In this document: in pieces, positions 45,034 to 54,226 of the stretch | Position numbering within the stretch: the stretch's first letter is position 1 | Layout of the letters: each line of letters opens with the position of its first letter | From: Microvirga pakistanensis | Lineage (GTDB): Bacteria > Pseudomonadota > Alphaproteobacteria > Rhizobiales > Beijerinckiaceae | Reading direction: 5' to 3' | NCBI RefSeq assembly: GCF_004458765.1 | Contig: NZ_SPJX01000012.1 | Location: 1-64,000, forward strand | Length of the DNA stretch: 64,000 nucleotides | Made by a program: the position numbers and the translations under genes | The notes under the pieces: model-generated | Databases searched by the model: none | What the model was told of the DNA's origin: nothing | Seen by the model: only the letters and a program-made list of their open reading frames with translations

Positions 45034-45891
45034 TCACTCCACGCGGACCAATAATCGAAGGGTAACGGCGAGGCCCGGCCGCAGCAAATGGTCTGGATTG
45101 GGAAATTCCACGGTCAGCTGAGTGGTCTGCGTGTCGGGATTGAACTCGTAGCTGGCCGCGACGGGACGCCCCTTGTGCGGATAGGTCTCGCCGGTCGGCA
45201 GGACAAGACTGAACTCAAACTGCTCGGGATTCCTGACGATCCCGCCGCGCTGGAAATACAGGGCGGCCGGAGCCTGGCTGATCACCCGGATCGGATCCAG
45301 CTGGACGATGGTCGCCAGACGGCTCTCATCGCGGGCCTCTTGGGTGATGTACACGCCTTCCTTGACCGAAGGCCGGCTTATGAGGCCGGAAATCGGGGCA
45401 TGAAGGCTCATGTCACTCAAGGCCAGCTCGGCGAGTTGCACGTTGGTGCGGGCTTCCTCGGCCCTGGCTGCAGCGATGTCCCGCTGGGCTTCCGCTTCGA
45501 GCAGTTGCACCTCGGAAGTCACGTTCCGGGTCCGGAGGGTCTGGGCGTTCTTCAGGTTCACCTCGGCAAGACGCAGCTGCGCTTCGGCCTGCTTCAGGCT
45601 CGCCTGGGCCAGTGCGAGCGCGAGTTCCCTGTCCTTCGATCTAAACTCGAACAGGAGGTCGCCTTCCCTCACGAACTGACCGGCGGTGAAGTGGATCTTG
45701 CTCAAAAGCCCATCGAGCCGGGGCGCCACCTCCACTTCGCGCGCGGCCGCCACGGTTCCCTTGTATTCAAGGACGTCCGGCGCGGGCTGCTGTTGGGCCG
45801 CAGCGGGCTGGATTATCAGGCAAGCCAAGGTTAGTGCCGGGATGATCCCGAGTGCGAGCAATCTCGCGGAGACTGTCTCCATTGAGATCAT
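45034..45891 (-). CDS. Efflux RND-type periplasmic adaptor (orphan)
   Basis: The 285-residue HlyD/AcrA-like protein has a signal peptide (ending near AAAQQQ). A first lipoyl half follows (VLEYKGTVAAAREVEVAPRL), then a helical hairpin with Ala/Glu/Arg repeats (about 90-150), a second lipoyl half (MSLHAPISGLISRPSVKEGV) and a beta-barrel domain. It is shorter than typical adaptors (350-400). The ATG at 45891 has AGGAGG 5 bases upstream; an earlier ATG at 45909 is less likely. No RND pump or ABC pump is next to it. Confidence 0.85.
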   Translation of the reverse strand: MISMETVSARLLALGIIPALTLACLIIQPAAAQQQPAPDVLEYKGTVAAAREVEVAPRLDGLLSKIHFTAGQFVREGDLLFEFRSKDRELALALAQASLKQAEAQLRLAEVNLKNAQTLRTRNVTSEVQLLEAEAQRDIAAARAEEARTNVQLAELALSDMSLHAPISGLISRPSVKEGVYITQEARDESRLATIVQLDPIRVISQAPAALYFQRGGIVRNPEQFEFSLVLPTGETYPHKGRPVAASYEFNPDTQTTQLTVEFPNPDHLLRPGLAVTLRLLVRVE

Positions 45892-45996
45892 TGTAGCCTC
45901 CTGTCCCATTCAACCTCGCCGTATGCGGCATCAGCAAGCTACCGGATGCCGTGGTCCGTCAAGGACTTCGATCTTACGAGCTGAAACGCAAAGGGA

Positions 45997-46490
45997 TTAC
46001 GGCTCACAAAGAGAGAAGTCATTCTTTGTGCGCTCGCGCGGGACCGCCCAAAGCCCCCGGTCGAGATCTACTTCCGGCCACTTCATGTCTCCGACTTGAT
46101 CGCGTCGCTGGCCCGTTAGGATTACGAGCCGAGCGATACGGTCATAATCGTGATCGCGGCAGGCCCGCCAGATTGCTACCAAGTCGTCGTCCGTAATCAC
46201 GTGCTCGCGGGAGACTTTGCTGGCCACCCGCATGGTGCCTCTGACGGGATTGGATTCAGCGGGCCCAACTACCACCGCTCAGGCGAAAGTGCGGACAGAG
46301 CGGCGCGGGCACGGTTGGACGCAATTGGCCCGCTCTGCTCGGCAATTTCCTCCAGCCGGGTAGCAACAAGAGCCCGTCCGATCTTCTCGAGGGGCAACTC
46401 CCTTAGAGGCAGCCAGTGTTTCCTCAGGTGGCGCTCCACCTCCTCGAAGCTGCGCGGTTCGAAAGCCGTTCCTGGTACATACAACATCAT
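45997..46490 (-). pseudogene. Tyrosine integrase pseudogene, core-binding and early catalytic part
   Basis: Two minus-strand frames together read as the middle of a phage-type integrase. From about 46490 there is RSFEEVERHLRKHWLPLREL, then PLEKIGRALVATRLEEIAEQ and SNRARAALSAL (core-binding domain). After a frame change near 46270, ITDDDLVAIWRACRDHDYDR and RLVILTGQRRDQVGDMKW (box I, catalytic Arg) follow, and GLWAVPRERTKND. Homology ends near 46010, so the box II and catalytic Tyr part is missing here. A matching C-terminal part lies at 57004-57190. Confidence 0.8.
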
Positions 46491-46500
46491 GGAGACGAAA

Positions 46501-47415
46501 TTATTGCGGTCCGGTGTGCCTGACCGCGGACCCGGAAAGGTAGGTCGCAAACGCCTCCATAAAGGATTGCGCTAACGGTGTCGGTAGGCGCTGGCGGAGC
46601 CTGAGTTGGACAATCCCACTCTCAATCCAAGGCTCAAAAGGGCGCACAACAACACCCCGATCGGTGAATTCACCGGCGGAAAACGGATCGACGATGCTAA
46701 CTCCCGCACCCTCGGCTACAAGAACACAGGCAGTATACGTCAAGGGTGTTTCGATGAGCGTGCTGCAGTTGATCCCAGCCAGTGCAGTATCGATCCTTGA
46801 ACGAAACAAAGTTCCTGATGCGATCCCGATAAGGCGCTCGTTAGCGAGGTCTTGGGGCTGGATGATCGGATGACTTTCGAGCCTGTGACCTTTGGGGAGA
46901 GCAACAACGGCCGCCGACGGGATTGGGTCGACCAAAAAGCCGGGCCGCTCAAGGGGGCCTGCTGCATACCCGAATTCTGCTTGGCCTGCAGCAACCGCCT
47001 CGACAACAAGGTGCGATGGCATTCCAAGCACTGACGCATGCACCTGCGGGCGATCCCTCAAGAACTGCCCCAGAAAACGTGGGAGGGTGCCAGAGGCAAG
47101 GGCAGGAAGAACAGCGATACGTAGACTGCCAGCAGCCTGTGTTCGGATCGCTTGCGCCAGATCGGCAATCCGCGAGAGGCCGGCAAACGAGCGTTCGACC
47201 TCGGCCAGGAGTGTCGCCGCGGCAGGAGTCGGGGTGATCTGGTTCCCCCGCCGCTCGAAAAGGGACAGGCCGGAGGAGACCTCAAATTCCCGCACCAATC
47301 GGCTGACCGCAGGCTGTGTGACCCCGAGCAGTTCGGCGGCAGCTGTCATGCCGCCGGTCAACATGACCGCTCGAAAGGCTTCTACTTGGCGCAGATTGAT
47401 GCTGGGCAAGACCAT
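46501..47415 (-). CDS. LysR-family regulator, OccR/NocR-like
   Basis: The 304-residue LTTR starts with INLRQVEAFRAVMLTGGMTAAAELLG and TQPAVSRLVREFE, FERRGNQITPT. This wording is strikingly close to the N-termini of OccR and NocR, the octopine and nopaline catabolism activators of Agrobacterium (from memory). A LysR effector domain follows. It is divergent from the ABC binding-protein gene at 47534. An imperfect site TTCAT-N15-ATGAA at 47446-47470 lies between them and may be its operator. Confidence 0.92.
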   Translation of the reverse strand: MVLPSINLRQVEAFRAVMLTGGMTAAAELLGVTQPAVSRLVREFEVSSGLSLFERRGNQITPTPAAATLLAEVERSFAGLSRIADLAQAIRTQAAGSLRIAVLPALASGTLPRFLGQFLRDRPQVHASVLGMPSHLVVEAVAAGQAEFGYAAGPLERPGFLVDPIPSAAVVALPKGHRLESHPIIQPQDLANERLIGIASGTLFRSRIDTALAGINCSTLIETPLTYTACVLVAEGAGVSIVDPFSAGEFTDRGVVVRPFEPWIESGIVQLRLRQRLPTPLAQSFMEAFATYLSGSAVRHTGPQ

Positions 47416-47533
47416 CGCTCCATAAGGATACGGAATGGAAGCATTTTCATTTCTGATTTGACGTTATGAACGTGCTCTGGAAGGCTGGCAAGCATCCGCA
47501 AAAAATCATTCCGCGAGCGGAGGGGAGAATAAA

Positions 47534-48577
47534 ATGACGAGGAAGAATTTAGCGCGCGCCGTGTGCCTAGCCGGGATCAGCATGCTTGCGATCAGCCAAG
47601 CCCAGGCCCAGCAGAAGGTTCTGTATTTTGCCTCATATGGCGGCTCCTTCGAGCAGGCGGTCCGCAAGGAAATCATTCCGCCATTCGAGGCTAAGCATGG
47701 CGTTAAGATCGAGTACGTTGCCGGCAACTCGACAGACACATTGGCGAAGCTCCAAGCGCAGCGCGGCAATCAACAGATCGACGTGATCGTGGTCGACGAC
47801 GGTCCGGCGTATCAGGCCGTGGCGCTTGGGTTCTGTGGGGATCTGGAACAAGCCGATGTCTACAAGGACGTCTATCCGGTCGTGAAGTTCAAGTCGAACA
47901 AAGCGATCGGTGTCGGCCTCGTCGCAACGGGGCTCATGTACAACAAGAAGGCCTTCGAAGAAAACAAGTGGCCGGCCCCCACGTCATGGGCGGACCTGAA
48001 GGATCCCAAGTTCAAGAAGAAGCTCGTTGTTCCTCCCCTGAACAATACCTACGGCGTTCATGCTGTCATCGCAGCGGCGGCCTTGAACGGCGGCGGCGAG
48101 ACGAACATCGAGCCCGGCTTCCAAGCCTTCAAGAACGAGATCGGCCCGAACGTGCTTGCCTATGAGCCGTCGCCCGCGAAAATGACGGAATTGTTCCAGA
48201 ACGGACAGGCCGTCATCGCGGTCTGGGGATCGGGACGCGCAAAGGTCTTGGCCGATACGGGCTTCCCGGCGGAGTTCGTCTACCCGAAGGAGGGTGGCAT
48301 TGCGCTTGGCACCGCGGCCTGCACGATCGCGGGGTCGAAGAACAACAAGGAAGCCCAGGCTTTCGTGCAGTATCTGGTGTCCCCGGATGTGCAGCGCATC
48401 TTGGCCAAGAGCGCAGGATTCGGGCCCGTCAACCAGACTGTGACGCTCTCACCCGATGAGCAGAAGGGCATTCCTTACGGCGAACAGGCAAAGAGCCTGC
48501 GGGCCGTTGATTGGGATGTTGTCAATCAGCACCGCGAAGACTGGAACAAGCGCTGGACCCGCGAGGTCGAGCGGTAA
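47534..48577 (+). CDS. ABC transporter substrate-binding protein, polyamine/opine type (PotD-like)
   Basis: The 347-residue periplasmic protein has a signal peptide (ending QAQAQ) and PotD-like mature sequence: VLYFASYGGSFEQAVRKEII, then VDVIVVDDGPAYQA-like core, GLMYNKKAFEENKWPAPTSW and the AVWGSGRAKVLADTG strand. This subfamily binds polyamines, opines and related amino compounds. It is the first gene of a four-gene ABC importer. Confidence 0.93.
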   Translation: MTRKNLARAVCLAGISMLAISQAQAQQKVLYFASYGGSFEQAVRKEIIPPFEAKHGVKIEYVAGNSTDTLAKLQAQRGNQQIDVIVVDDGPAYQAVALGFCGDLEQADVYKDVYPVVKFKSNKAIGVGLVATGLMYNKKAFEENKWPAPTSWADLKDPKFKKKLVVPPLNNTYGVHAVIAAAALNGGGETNIEPGFQAFKNEIGPNVLAYEPSPAKMTELFQNGQAVIAVWGSGRAKVLADTGFPAEFVYPKEGGIALGTAACTIAGSKNNKEAQAFVQYLVSPDVQRILAKSAGFGPVNQTVTLSPDEQKGIPYGEQAKSLRAVDWDVVNQHREDWNKRWTREVER

Positions 48578-48614
48578 GCGCGTTCTCGGACCCGATCTTT
48601 AGAGGATCTGACCT

Positions 48615-49667
48615 ATGTCCTACCTGGCTCTCGAGCGGCTGACCAAAGCCTACGGCGGTGTGTTGGCCGTCGAGGCACTCGATCTGACGGTTGCGAGGGG
48701 CGAGTTCATCTCGCTCCTCGGGCCGTCCGGTTGCGGCAAGACCACCACCCTGCAGATGATCGCCGGGTTCGTCGAACCGACCTCAGGTCGTGCCATGCTC
48801 AACGGCACCGATCTCTTTGGTGTCCAGCCTAACAAGCGTGGGCTCGGCGTCGTGTTTCAAAGCTATGCTCTGTTCCCGCATGTCACCGTCGCGGAGAACG
48901 TGGCGTTCGGCCTTGAGATGCGGGGCGTTCCCCGTGCCGAGCGCGAGCAGCGCGTCAAGCAGACGCTTGACCTCGTCGGTCTGTCGGGACTGGCCGACCG
49001 TTATCCACGCCGGATGTCCGGCGGCCAGCAACAGCGCGTGGCCCTCGCCCGCGCGTTGGTGATCCAGCCGGCGATCCTCCTGCTGGATGAGCCCCTCTCC
49101 AATCTCGACGCCAAGCTGCGGGAGGAGATGCAGACCGAGCTCAGGGCAATTCAGCGGTCCGTTGGGACCACGACGATCCTGGTGACGCATGATCAGGGTG
49201 AAGCCATGGCGTTGTCGGACCGGATCGTGATCATGAACAAGGGACGGGTCGAGCAGATCGCGCGGCCGGACGAGGCCTATGCCCGGCCGGCGAGCGCCTT
49301 CGTCGCAAACTTCCTTGGAAAGACAAATACCCTTCCGGCAAAAGTGGTGAATGAGGGCGGCCGGCATGTTGTTGATATCGCCGGCTTTCGGCTCCCCGCC
49401 CCGGGCCGCTCCCCGGCGGGTCCAGTAACCGTAACCGTTCGTCCAGAGCGGATTTCATTCGTTGATGATTCGGCGCTTGGCGTCCGGGGCCGCGTTCAAT
49501 CGCGGGTTTTCCAAGGAACGCACTGGCTGTTTCATATCGAAACAGAGTTGGGTGCCCTCATCGTCCTCCGACAGAACGATGGCGCAGCAGTGCCGCTGGA
49601 GGGCCAGGATGTTTGTCTGGCATGGGGTGAGAACGATCTCTTGATCGAAGCCTCGAGAGGCGTGTGA
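48615..49667 (+). CDS. ABC transporter ATP-binding protein (PotA-like)
   Basis: The 350-residue ATPase has Walker A GPSGCGKT (about 36-43), a Q-loop (FQSYALFPH), signature MSGGQQQRVALARAL, Walker B ILLLDEPLSNLDA and H-loop VTHDQ. A C-terminal TOBE/OB domain (about 275-345) is typical of polyamine-type importers. It overlaps the next gene by 4 bases. Confidence 0.95.
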   Translation: MSYLALERLTKAYGGVLAVEALDLTVARGEFISLLGPSGCGKTTTLQMIAGFVEPTSGRAMLNGTDLFGVQPNKRGLGVVFQSYALFPHVTVAENVAFGLEMRGVPRAEREQRVKQTLDLVGLSGLADRYPRRMSGGQQQRVALARALVIQPAILLLDEPLSNLDAKLREEMQTELRAIQRSVGTTTILVTHDQGEAMALSDRIVIMNKGRVEQIARPDEAYARPASAFVANFLGKTNTLPAKVVNEGGRHVVDIAGFRLPAPGRSPAGPVTVTVRPERISFVDDSALGVRGRVQSRVFQGTHWLFHIETELGALIVLRQNDGAAVPLEGQDVCLAWGENDLLIEASRGV

Positions 49668-50527
49668 TGACGGTGAACCCGAAGCTCACTCCGCTGCTCC
49701 TCAGTGGTCCGGCCCTTCTCGTTTTTATCGGTCTTGTGATCTCACCGCTTGTGATGACGGCGCTCCTCTCGTTCTACGATTGGGGGCAGTACAAAGGGAT
49801 CGTTGCCGAGTTCACGATCAAGAACTGGCACGAAGTCATCGCCGACGGGTACTACTACGAGATCTTTGGGCGCACGTTGCGGATCGCCTTGTTCGTGACC
49901 CTGATCACAGTTCTGATCGGCGTTCCCGAGGCTTATATCCTGAACCGGATGACGCCGCGGTGGCGAGGTGTGTTTCTCCTTGTCGTCATCGGGCCGCTGC
50001 TCATATCCGTGGTCGCACGGACTTTGGGGTGGGCGCTCTTGTTCGGCTCGACCGGCTTGATCAGCCAAGCATTGCTGGCGCTGGGGATCGCGCGCGAGCC
50101 TGTCGATCTGATGTTCACTGAAACCGGAGTGGTCATTGCACTCACGCACGTTCTGGTCCCGTTCATGGTTCTGGCGGTCATGGCCGCCCTGCAACGCCTT
50201 AACCCCGACGTCGAAAATGCCGCCATGTCCCTTGGGGCATCCGCATTCACCGTCTGGCGGCGGGTGGTCCTGCCCCAGATCGTGCCTGGAATCCTGTCAG
50301 GTTCAGTGATCGTTTTCGCACTTGCCGCGAGCGCGTTCGCCACGCCTGCAATTATCGGAGGGCGGCGCCTGAAGGTGGCGGCCACACTGGCATATGACGA
50401 GTTCCTCAACACGCTGAACTGGCCGCTCGGCGCGGCGATCGCGATGATCCTTCTCGTTGCGCTTGTTGCCATCATTGTCGGATCCAACCGCCTGATCGAA
50501 CGGCGCTACGCACAGGTGTTCGAATGA
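49664..50527 (+). CDS. ABC transporter permease (PotB-like)
   Basis: The 287-residue permease has six hydrophobic helices and the EAA loop ENAAMSLGASAFTVWRRVVLPQIVPGI that contacts the ATPase. It starts within ATGA of the ATPase gene end and overlaps the second permease by 4 bases. Confidence 0.94.
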   Translation: MMTVNPKLTPLLLSGPALLVFIGLVISPLVMTALLSFYDWGQYKGIVAEFTIKNWHEVIADGYYYEIFGRTLRIALFVTLITVLIGVPEAYILNRMTPRWRGVFLLVVIGPLLISVVARTLGWALLFGSTGLISQALLALGIAREPVDLMFTETGVVIALTHVLVPFMVLAVMAALQRLNPDVENAAMSLGASAFTVWRRVVLPQIVPGILSGSVIVFALAASAFATPAIIGGRRLKVAATLAYDEFLNTLNWPLGAAIAMILLVALVAIIVGSNRLIERRYAQVFE

Positions 50528-51324
50528 GACGCAATGGTCCTCTGGCACTTGTCTTCCATGCAATCTTCGTCGCGTTCATCCTCGCGCCAATTGTCGTGGT
50601 CTGTGCCGTGGCCTTTACCCCTGAAGGGTACCTGTCACTGCCCACGAAGGGCTTCAGCCTGCGCTGGTTCAAGGCGATCCTCGACTATCCAGAGTTCCTC
50701 CGGGCCTTCAGAGACAGCCTGTGGCTTGCGGCGCTTTCCTCGACGATCGCGATCGGCCTTGCAGTGCCGGCGGCTCTGGCAATTGCCCGCTACCGCTTCA
50801 TCGGGCGAGAAGCCATCACCGCATTGTTCCTGTCGCCGCTGATGATTCCTCACGTCGTTCTCGGCATCGCATTCCTGCGGTTCTTCTCACAGATCGGCTT
50901 GAGCGGATCGTTCCTGGGATTGGTCCTGAGCCATATCATCGTTGTCCTGCCCTTTGCCTTGCGCCTGGTGCTGGCATCCTCGTATGGAATCGACCAGCGC
51001 ATCGAACATGCCGCCATCTCCCTCGGGGCCAGTTCTTTCGTCACCTTCCGCCGTGTGACACTACCGCTCATCATGCCCGGCGTGGTGTCGGGTTGGGTGC
51101 TGGCCTTTATCAACTCGTTCGACGAGGTGACCATGACCGTGTTCATCGCCTCACCCTCAACCACAACGCTTCCTGTCCGGCTGTTCCTTTACATTCAGGA
51201 CAATATCGATCCGCTCGTCAGCTCGATCTCTGCGTCCCTGATCCTGATGACAGCGGTCGTGATGATCGTGCTTGATCGACTGTTCGGCCTCGATCGTCTC
51301 TTCCTCGGGAGCGCCAAGAGCTAG
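50524..51324 (+). CDS. ABC transporter permease (PotC-like)
   Basis: The 266-residue second permease has the EAA motif HAAISLGASSFVTFRRVTLPL. It completes a binding protein-ATPase-permease-permease importer of the polyamine/opine class. Four bases separate its stop from the next ATG, so the importer and dehydrogenase genes are one operon. Confidence 0.94.
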   Translation: MRRNGPLALVFHAIFVAFILAPIVVVCAVAFTPEGYLSLPTKGFSLRWFKAILDYPEFLRAFRDSLWLAALSSTIAIGLAVPAALAIARYRFIGREAITALFLSPLMIPHVVLGIAFLRFFSQIGLSGSFLGLVLSHIIVVLPFALRLVLASSYGIDQRIEHAAISLGASSFVTFRRVTLPLIMPGVVSGWVLAFINSFDEVTMTVFIASPSTTTLPVRLFLYIQDNIDPLVSSISASLILMTAVVMIVLDRLFGLDRLFLGSAKS

Positions 51325-51328
51325 AATT

Positions 51329-52465
51329 ATGACACAGAACAGCGCAATCCGTTTGGAATCAGAGATCGCCGTCATCGGCGGGGGCTTGGTCGGGTCAGCC
51401 ACGGCCTATGGCCTCGCCCGCCAGGGCGCCCGCGTCCTCATGTTCGACGAGGGTGATATCGCCTATCGCGCCTCCCGTGGAAATTTCGCTCTGGTGTGGG
51501 TCCAGTCCAAAGGACTTGGCATGCCGGAATATGCAACTTGGACCAAAGCCTCTGCCGAACAGTGGAGCACGCTGGCGAAGTCTCTGCGGGATGACACGGA
51601 TATCGATGTGGCTCATCATCAGCCCGGCGGATTCATACTGTGTCTCTCCGAGGCCGAGATGGAGGCTCGCATCAATGCGATGCGCCGCCTGCACAACCAA
51701 CCCAAAATGGTGCAGTACCCGTACGAGGTTCTGGATCATGACGAAACCAAACGGCGCCTGCCGGCCATCGGCCCGGATGTCGTCGGCTCGGTGTTCTGCC
51801 CCCTTGACGGGCACGTCAACTCCCTGCGCCTGTTTCGTGCTCTCCACACGGCAATAGCGCGATTGAAGGTCGATTACCGTCCGAATTCGCCCATCGAGTC
51901 CATCAAGCCGGATCATGATGGCTTCCTGATCAATGGACCCTGGGGACAGGCGCGCGTCCAGAAGGTGGTGCTGGCGGCAGGTCTCGGCAATGCGCGGCTC
52001 GCGCCCATGGTCGGGCTTCACGCCCCCGTGCGGCCAAGCAAGGGACAGGTCATCGTGACCGAAAAGGCCGCGCCTTTCCTGCACCATCCCATGGTGACGG
52101 TGCGGCAGACCGACGAGGGCGGCGTCATGATCGGAGACAGCCAAGAGGATCTGGGCTTCGATACGGTTGTCACGCCGCCGGTTATCTCCCTGATGGCGCA
52201 GCGCGCCGTGCGCATGTTTCCGCTCCTCGCTGGCCTTAATATCGTGCGAACATGGTCGGCCCTGCGTGTCATGAGTCCTGACGGCTTTCCGATCTATGAC
52301 CAGTCCCAGAGCTGTCCTGGGGCTTTTGTCGTCACCTGCCATTCAGGCGTGACGTTGGCAGCCAATCATACGCTCACTCTCGCTCACCATATTCTCGAGG
52401 GAACGCTTCCTGCCTCCCTTGAAGCATTCAGCTCCCGGAGGTTTCATGTTTCGTCGGCTGCCTGA
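51329..52465 (+). CDS. FAD-dependent oxidoreductase, opine oxidase subunit B-like (DadA/SoxB family)
   Basis: The 378-residue DAO-fold protein has the FAD-binding motif VIGGGLVGSATAYGLARQGA at its start and the C-terminal TWSALRVMSPDGFPIYD pattern. Such beta subunits hold the amine-oxidising FAD in heteromeric dehydrogenases (OoxB, NoxB, HcnC, D-hydroxyproline dehydrogenase beta). The ATG at 51329 is used; the longer frame overlaps the permease gene. The 20-base overlap with the next gene supports a shared complex. Confidence 0.92.
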   Translation: MTQNSAIRLESEIAVIGGGLVGSATAYGLARQGARVLMFDEGDIAYRASRGNFALVWVQSKGLGMPEYATWTKASAEQWSTLAKSLRDDTDIDVAHHQPGGFILCLSEAEMEARINAMRRLHNQPKMVQYPYEVLDHDETKRRLPAIGPDVVGSVFCPLDGHVNSLRLFRALHTAIARLKVDYRPNSPIESIKPDHDGFLINGPWGQARVQKVVLAAGLGNARLAPMVGLHAPVRPSKGQVIVTEKAAPFLHHPMVTVRQTDEGGVMIGDSQEDLGFDTVVTPPVISLMAQRAVRMFPLLAGLNIVRTWSALRVMSPDGFPIYDQSQSCPGAFVVTCHSGVTLAANHTLTLAHHILEGTLPASLEAFSSRRFHVSSAA

Positions 52466-52769
52466 CCTCGGCGGTGAGACCGTCAACTTCACGATCGATG
52501 GTCGTCCTGCTACTGCTCGGCTGGGCGATACGGTTGCGGCGGCTCTGCTCGCATCCGGCATGGAATCCTGCCGGACCACTCCCGTCTCTGGAGCGCCGCG
52601 CGCACCCTATTGCATGATGGGCGTATGCTTTGAGTGCCTGGTCACGATCAATGGGATCGGCAACCGGCAAAGCTGCCTGATCCCCGTGGCTGAAGGCATG
52701 GCAATCGAAACCCAGAAGGGCGCTCGATCGATCGCATCGGAGTACTCGGCTAAGGGAGATGCCGCATGA
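52446..52769 (+). CDS. Small (2Fe-2S)-binding subunit, HcnA-like
   Basis: The 107-residue ferredoxin-like subunit has cysteines in YCMMGVCFECLV and NRQSC, matching the plant-type C-x4-C-x2-C-xn-C cluster pattern of HcnA and the N-terminus of sarcosine oxidase alpha. In heteromeric amine dehydrogenases it links the flavin subunits. The start overlaps the previous gene by 20 bases and its stop overlaps the next (ATGA). Confidence 0.9.
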   Translation: MFRRLPDLGGETVNFTIDGRPATARLGDTVAAALLASGMESCRTTPVSGAPRAPYCMMGVCFECLVTINGIGNRQSCLIPVAEGMAIETQKGARSIASEYSAKGDAA

Positions 52770-54226
52770 AAACGATCAAGGACGTTGCGGCTCTGTCCGA
52801 GTGCTATGATCTGCTCGTCATCGGAGCCGGACCTGCGGGAATGGCCGCAGCCGCGACCGGCGCCGAGCAGGGCCTCTCGACGCTGCTCATCGATGAGAAC
52901 CCTGCGCCGGGTGGCCAGATCTATCGTGGCATCACGACGACGCCCGTGGCGGCAAAGGAGACGCTCGGCGCTGATTACTGGCGCGGGACCGATCTCGTTC
53001 GTGATCTCACGGCCAGTGAGGCCACATATGCCCCTGAAACAACCGTGTGGAGCGTCGGTCCGGCAGCCGAGGGCCCGAGCGATCCGGGTCGTATGGAGGT
53101 CGGTGTCTCCGTCGGCGGAGCGGCCCGTCTCATTCAGGCGCGACAGGTCATCGCCGCAACAGGAGCCCTGGAACGCCCATTCCCCATTCCGGGCTGGACC
53201 TTGCCGGGGGTGATGACCGCCGGCGGGGCTCAGATTGCCTTGAAGACCTCGGGTCTTGTGCCGGACGGCAGGGTCGTCGTGGCCGGATCCGGGCCGCTCC
53301 TGTATCTTCTGACAGCGCAGTTGCGAGCGGCCGGTGCGAAGATCTCCGTGATGCTCGACACGACTCCGCACGAAAACTGGGGACGTGCGATCAGATACGC
53401 ATCGGACTTCCTGCGTTCGCCGTACCTGGGCAAGGGTCTCAAGCTTCTCCTAGGGGCGCATCGAGGCATGCGGATCGTGCGCGGCATCACGGCGATCGAG
53501 GCCGATGGCGACAGCCGCGTCAGGAGCGTGCGCTTCCGCCATGGATCAAAGGAGGAAGAGCTTCCGTGCGATGTCCTGCTGCTCCATCAGGGCGTGGTCC
53601 CCAATATCAATCTTGCGAATGCGGTCGGTTGCGCTCTCGACTGGGACGATGATCAACTCACGTGGGTGCCACAGACGGACGAATGGTATGAGACGTCGGT
53701 AAAGGGATTCACGATCGCGGGCGACGGAGCGGGGATTGGTGGCGCCGAGAGTGCAGCGCTCCGTGGACGTCTTGCCGCGCTCGGCGCCGGGCATCGCCTT
53801 GGACGACTCTCGGCCAAAGACCGCGATCAGATGGCGGCACCGGTCCGAACCGAGCTGATGCGCGCCGGCCGAGGACGGCGGTTCCTTGACGTGCTCTACC
53901 GGCCGGCCAAGGCATTCCGTGTGCCGAAGGCGGATGACACGATCGTCTGTCGGTGCGAAGAGGTGACTGCCGGGAAGCTGCGTGAAACCGTGGCTCTGGG
54001 CGTCGCCGGTCCCAATCAGATGAAGTCGTTTCTCCGTTGCGGGATGGGGCCGTGCCAAGGCCGGCTTTGTGGGCTGACGGTGACCGAGTTGATCGCCGAT
54101 ACGCGCGGTGTCTCGCCCAACGAGGTGGGGGGGTATCGCCTTCGCCCGCCGATCAAGCCGATTACCCTGGGCGAACTGGCCGCCTTGCCGAAAACACCAG
54201 CCGCCATCAAGGCAGTCGAACGGTGA
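52766..54226 (+). CDS. FAD/NAD(P)-binding opine oxidase subunit A-like protein (HcnB-like)
   Basis: The 486-residue protein has a first Rossmann motif LVIGAGPAGMAAAATGAEQG, an ATGALERPFPIPGWTLPGVM motif, a second nucleotide site VVAGSGPLLYLLTAQL, and a BFD-like [2Fe-2S] C-terminal region, CRCEEVTAGKL with CGMGPCQGRLCG. This layout fits OoxA/NoxA, HcnB and the alpha subunit of D-hydroxyproline dehydrogenase. It passes electrons from the beta subunit, probably to the respiratory chain. It is coupled on both sides by 4-base overlaps. Confidence 0.92.
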   Translation: MKTIKDVAALSECYDLLVIGAGPAGMAAAATGAEQGLSTLLIDENPAPGGQIYRGITTTPVAAKETLGADYWRGTDLVRDLTASEATYAPETTVWSVGPAAEGPSDPGRMEVGVSVGGAARLIQARQVIAATGALERPFPIPGWTLPGVMTAGGAQIALKTSGLVPDGRVVVAGSGPLLYLLTAQLRAAGAKISVMLDTTPHENWGRAIRYASDFLRSPYLGKGLKLLLGAHRGMRIVRGITAIEADGDSRVRSVRFRHGSKEEELPCDVLLLHQGVVPNINLANAVGCALDWDDDQLTWVPQTDEWYETSVKGFTIAGDGAGIGGAESAALRGRLAALGAGHRLGRLSAKDRDQMAAPVRTELMRAGRGRRFLDVLYRPAKAFRVPKADDTIVCRCEEVTAGKLRETVALGVAGPNQMKSFLRCGMGPCQGRLCGLTVTELIADTRGVSPNEVGGYRLRPPIKPITLGELAALPKTPAAIKAVER

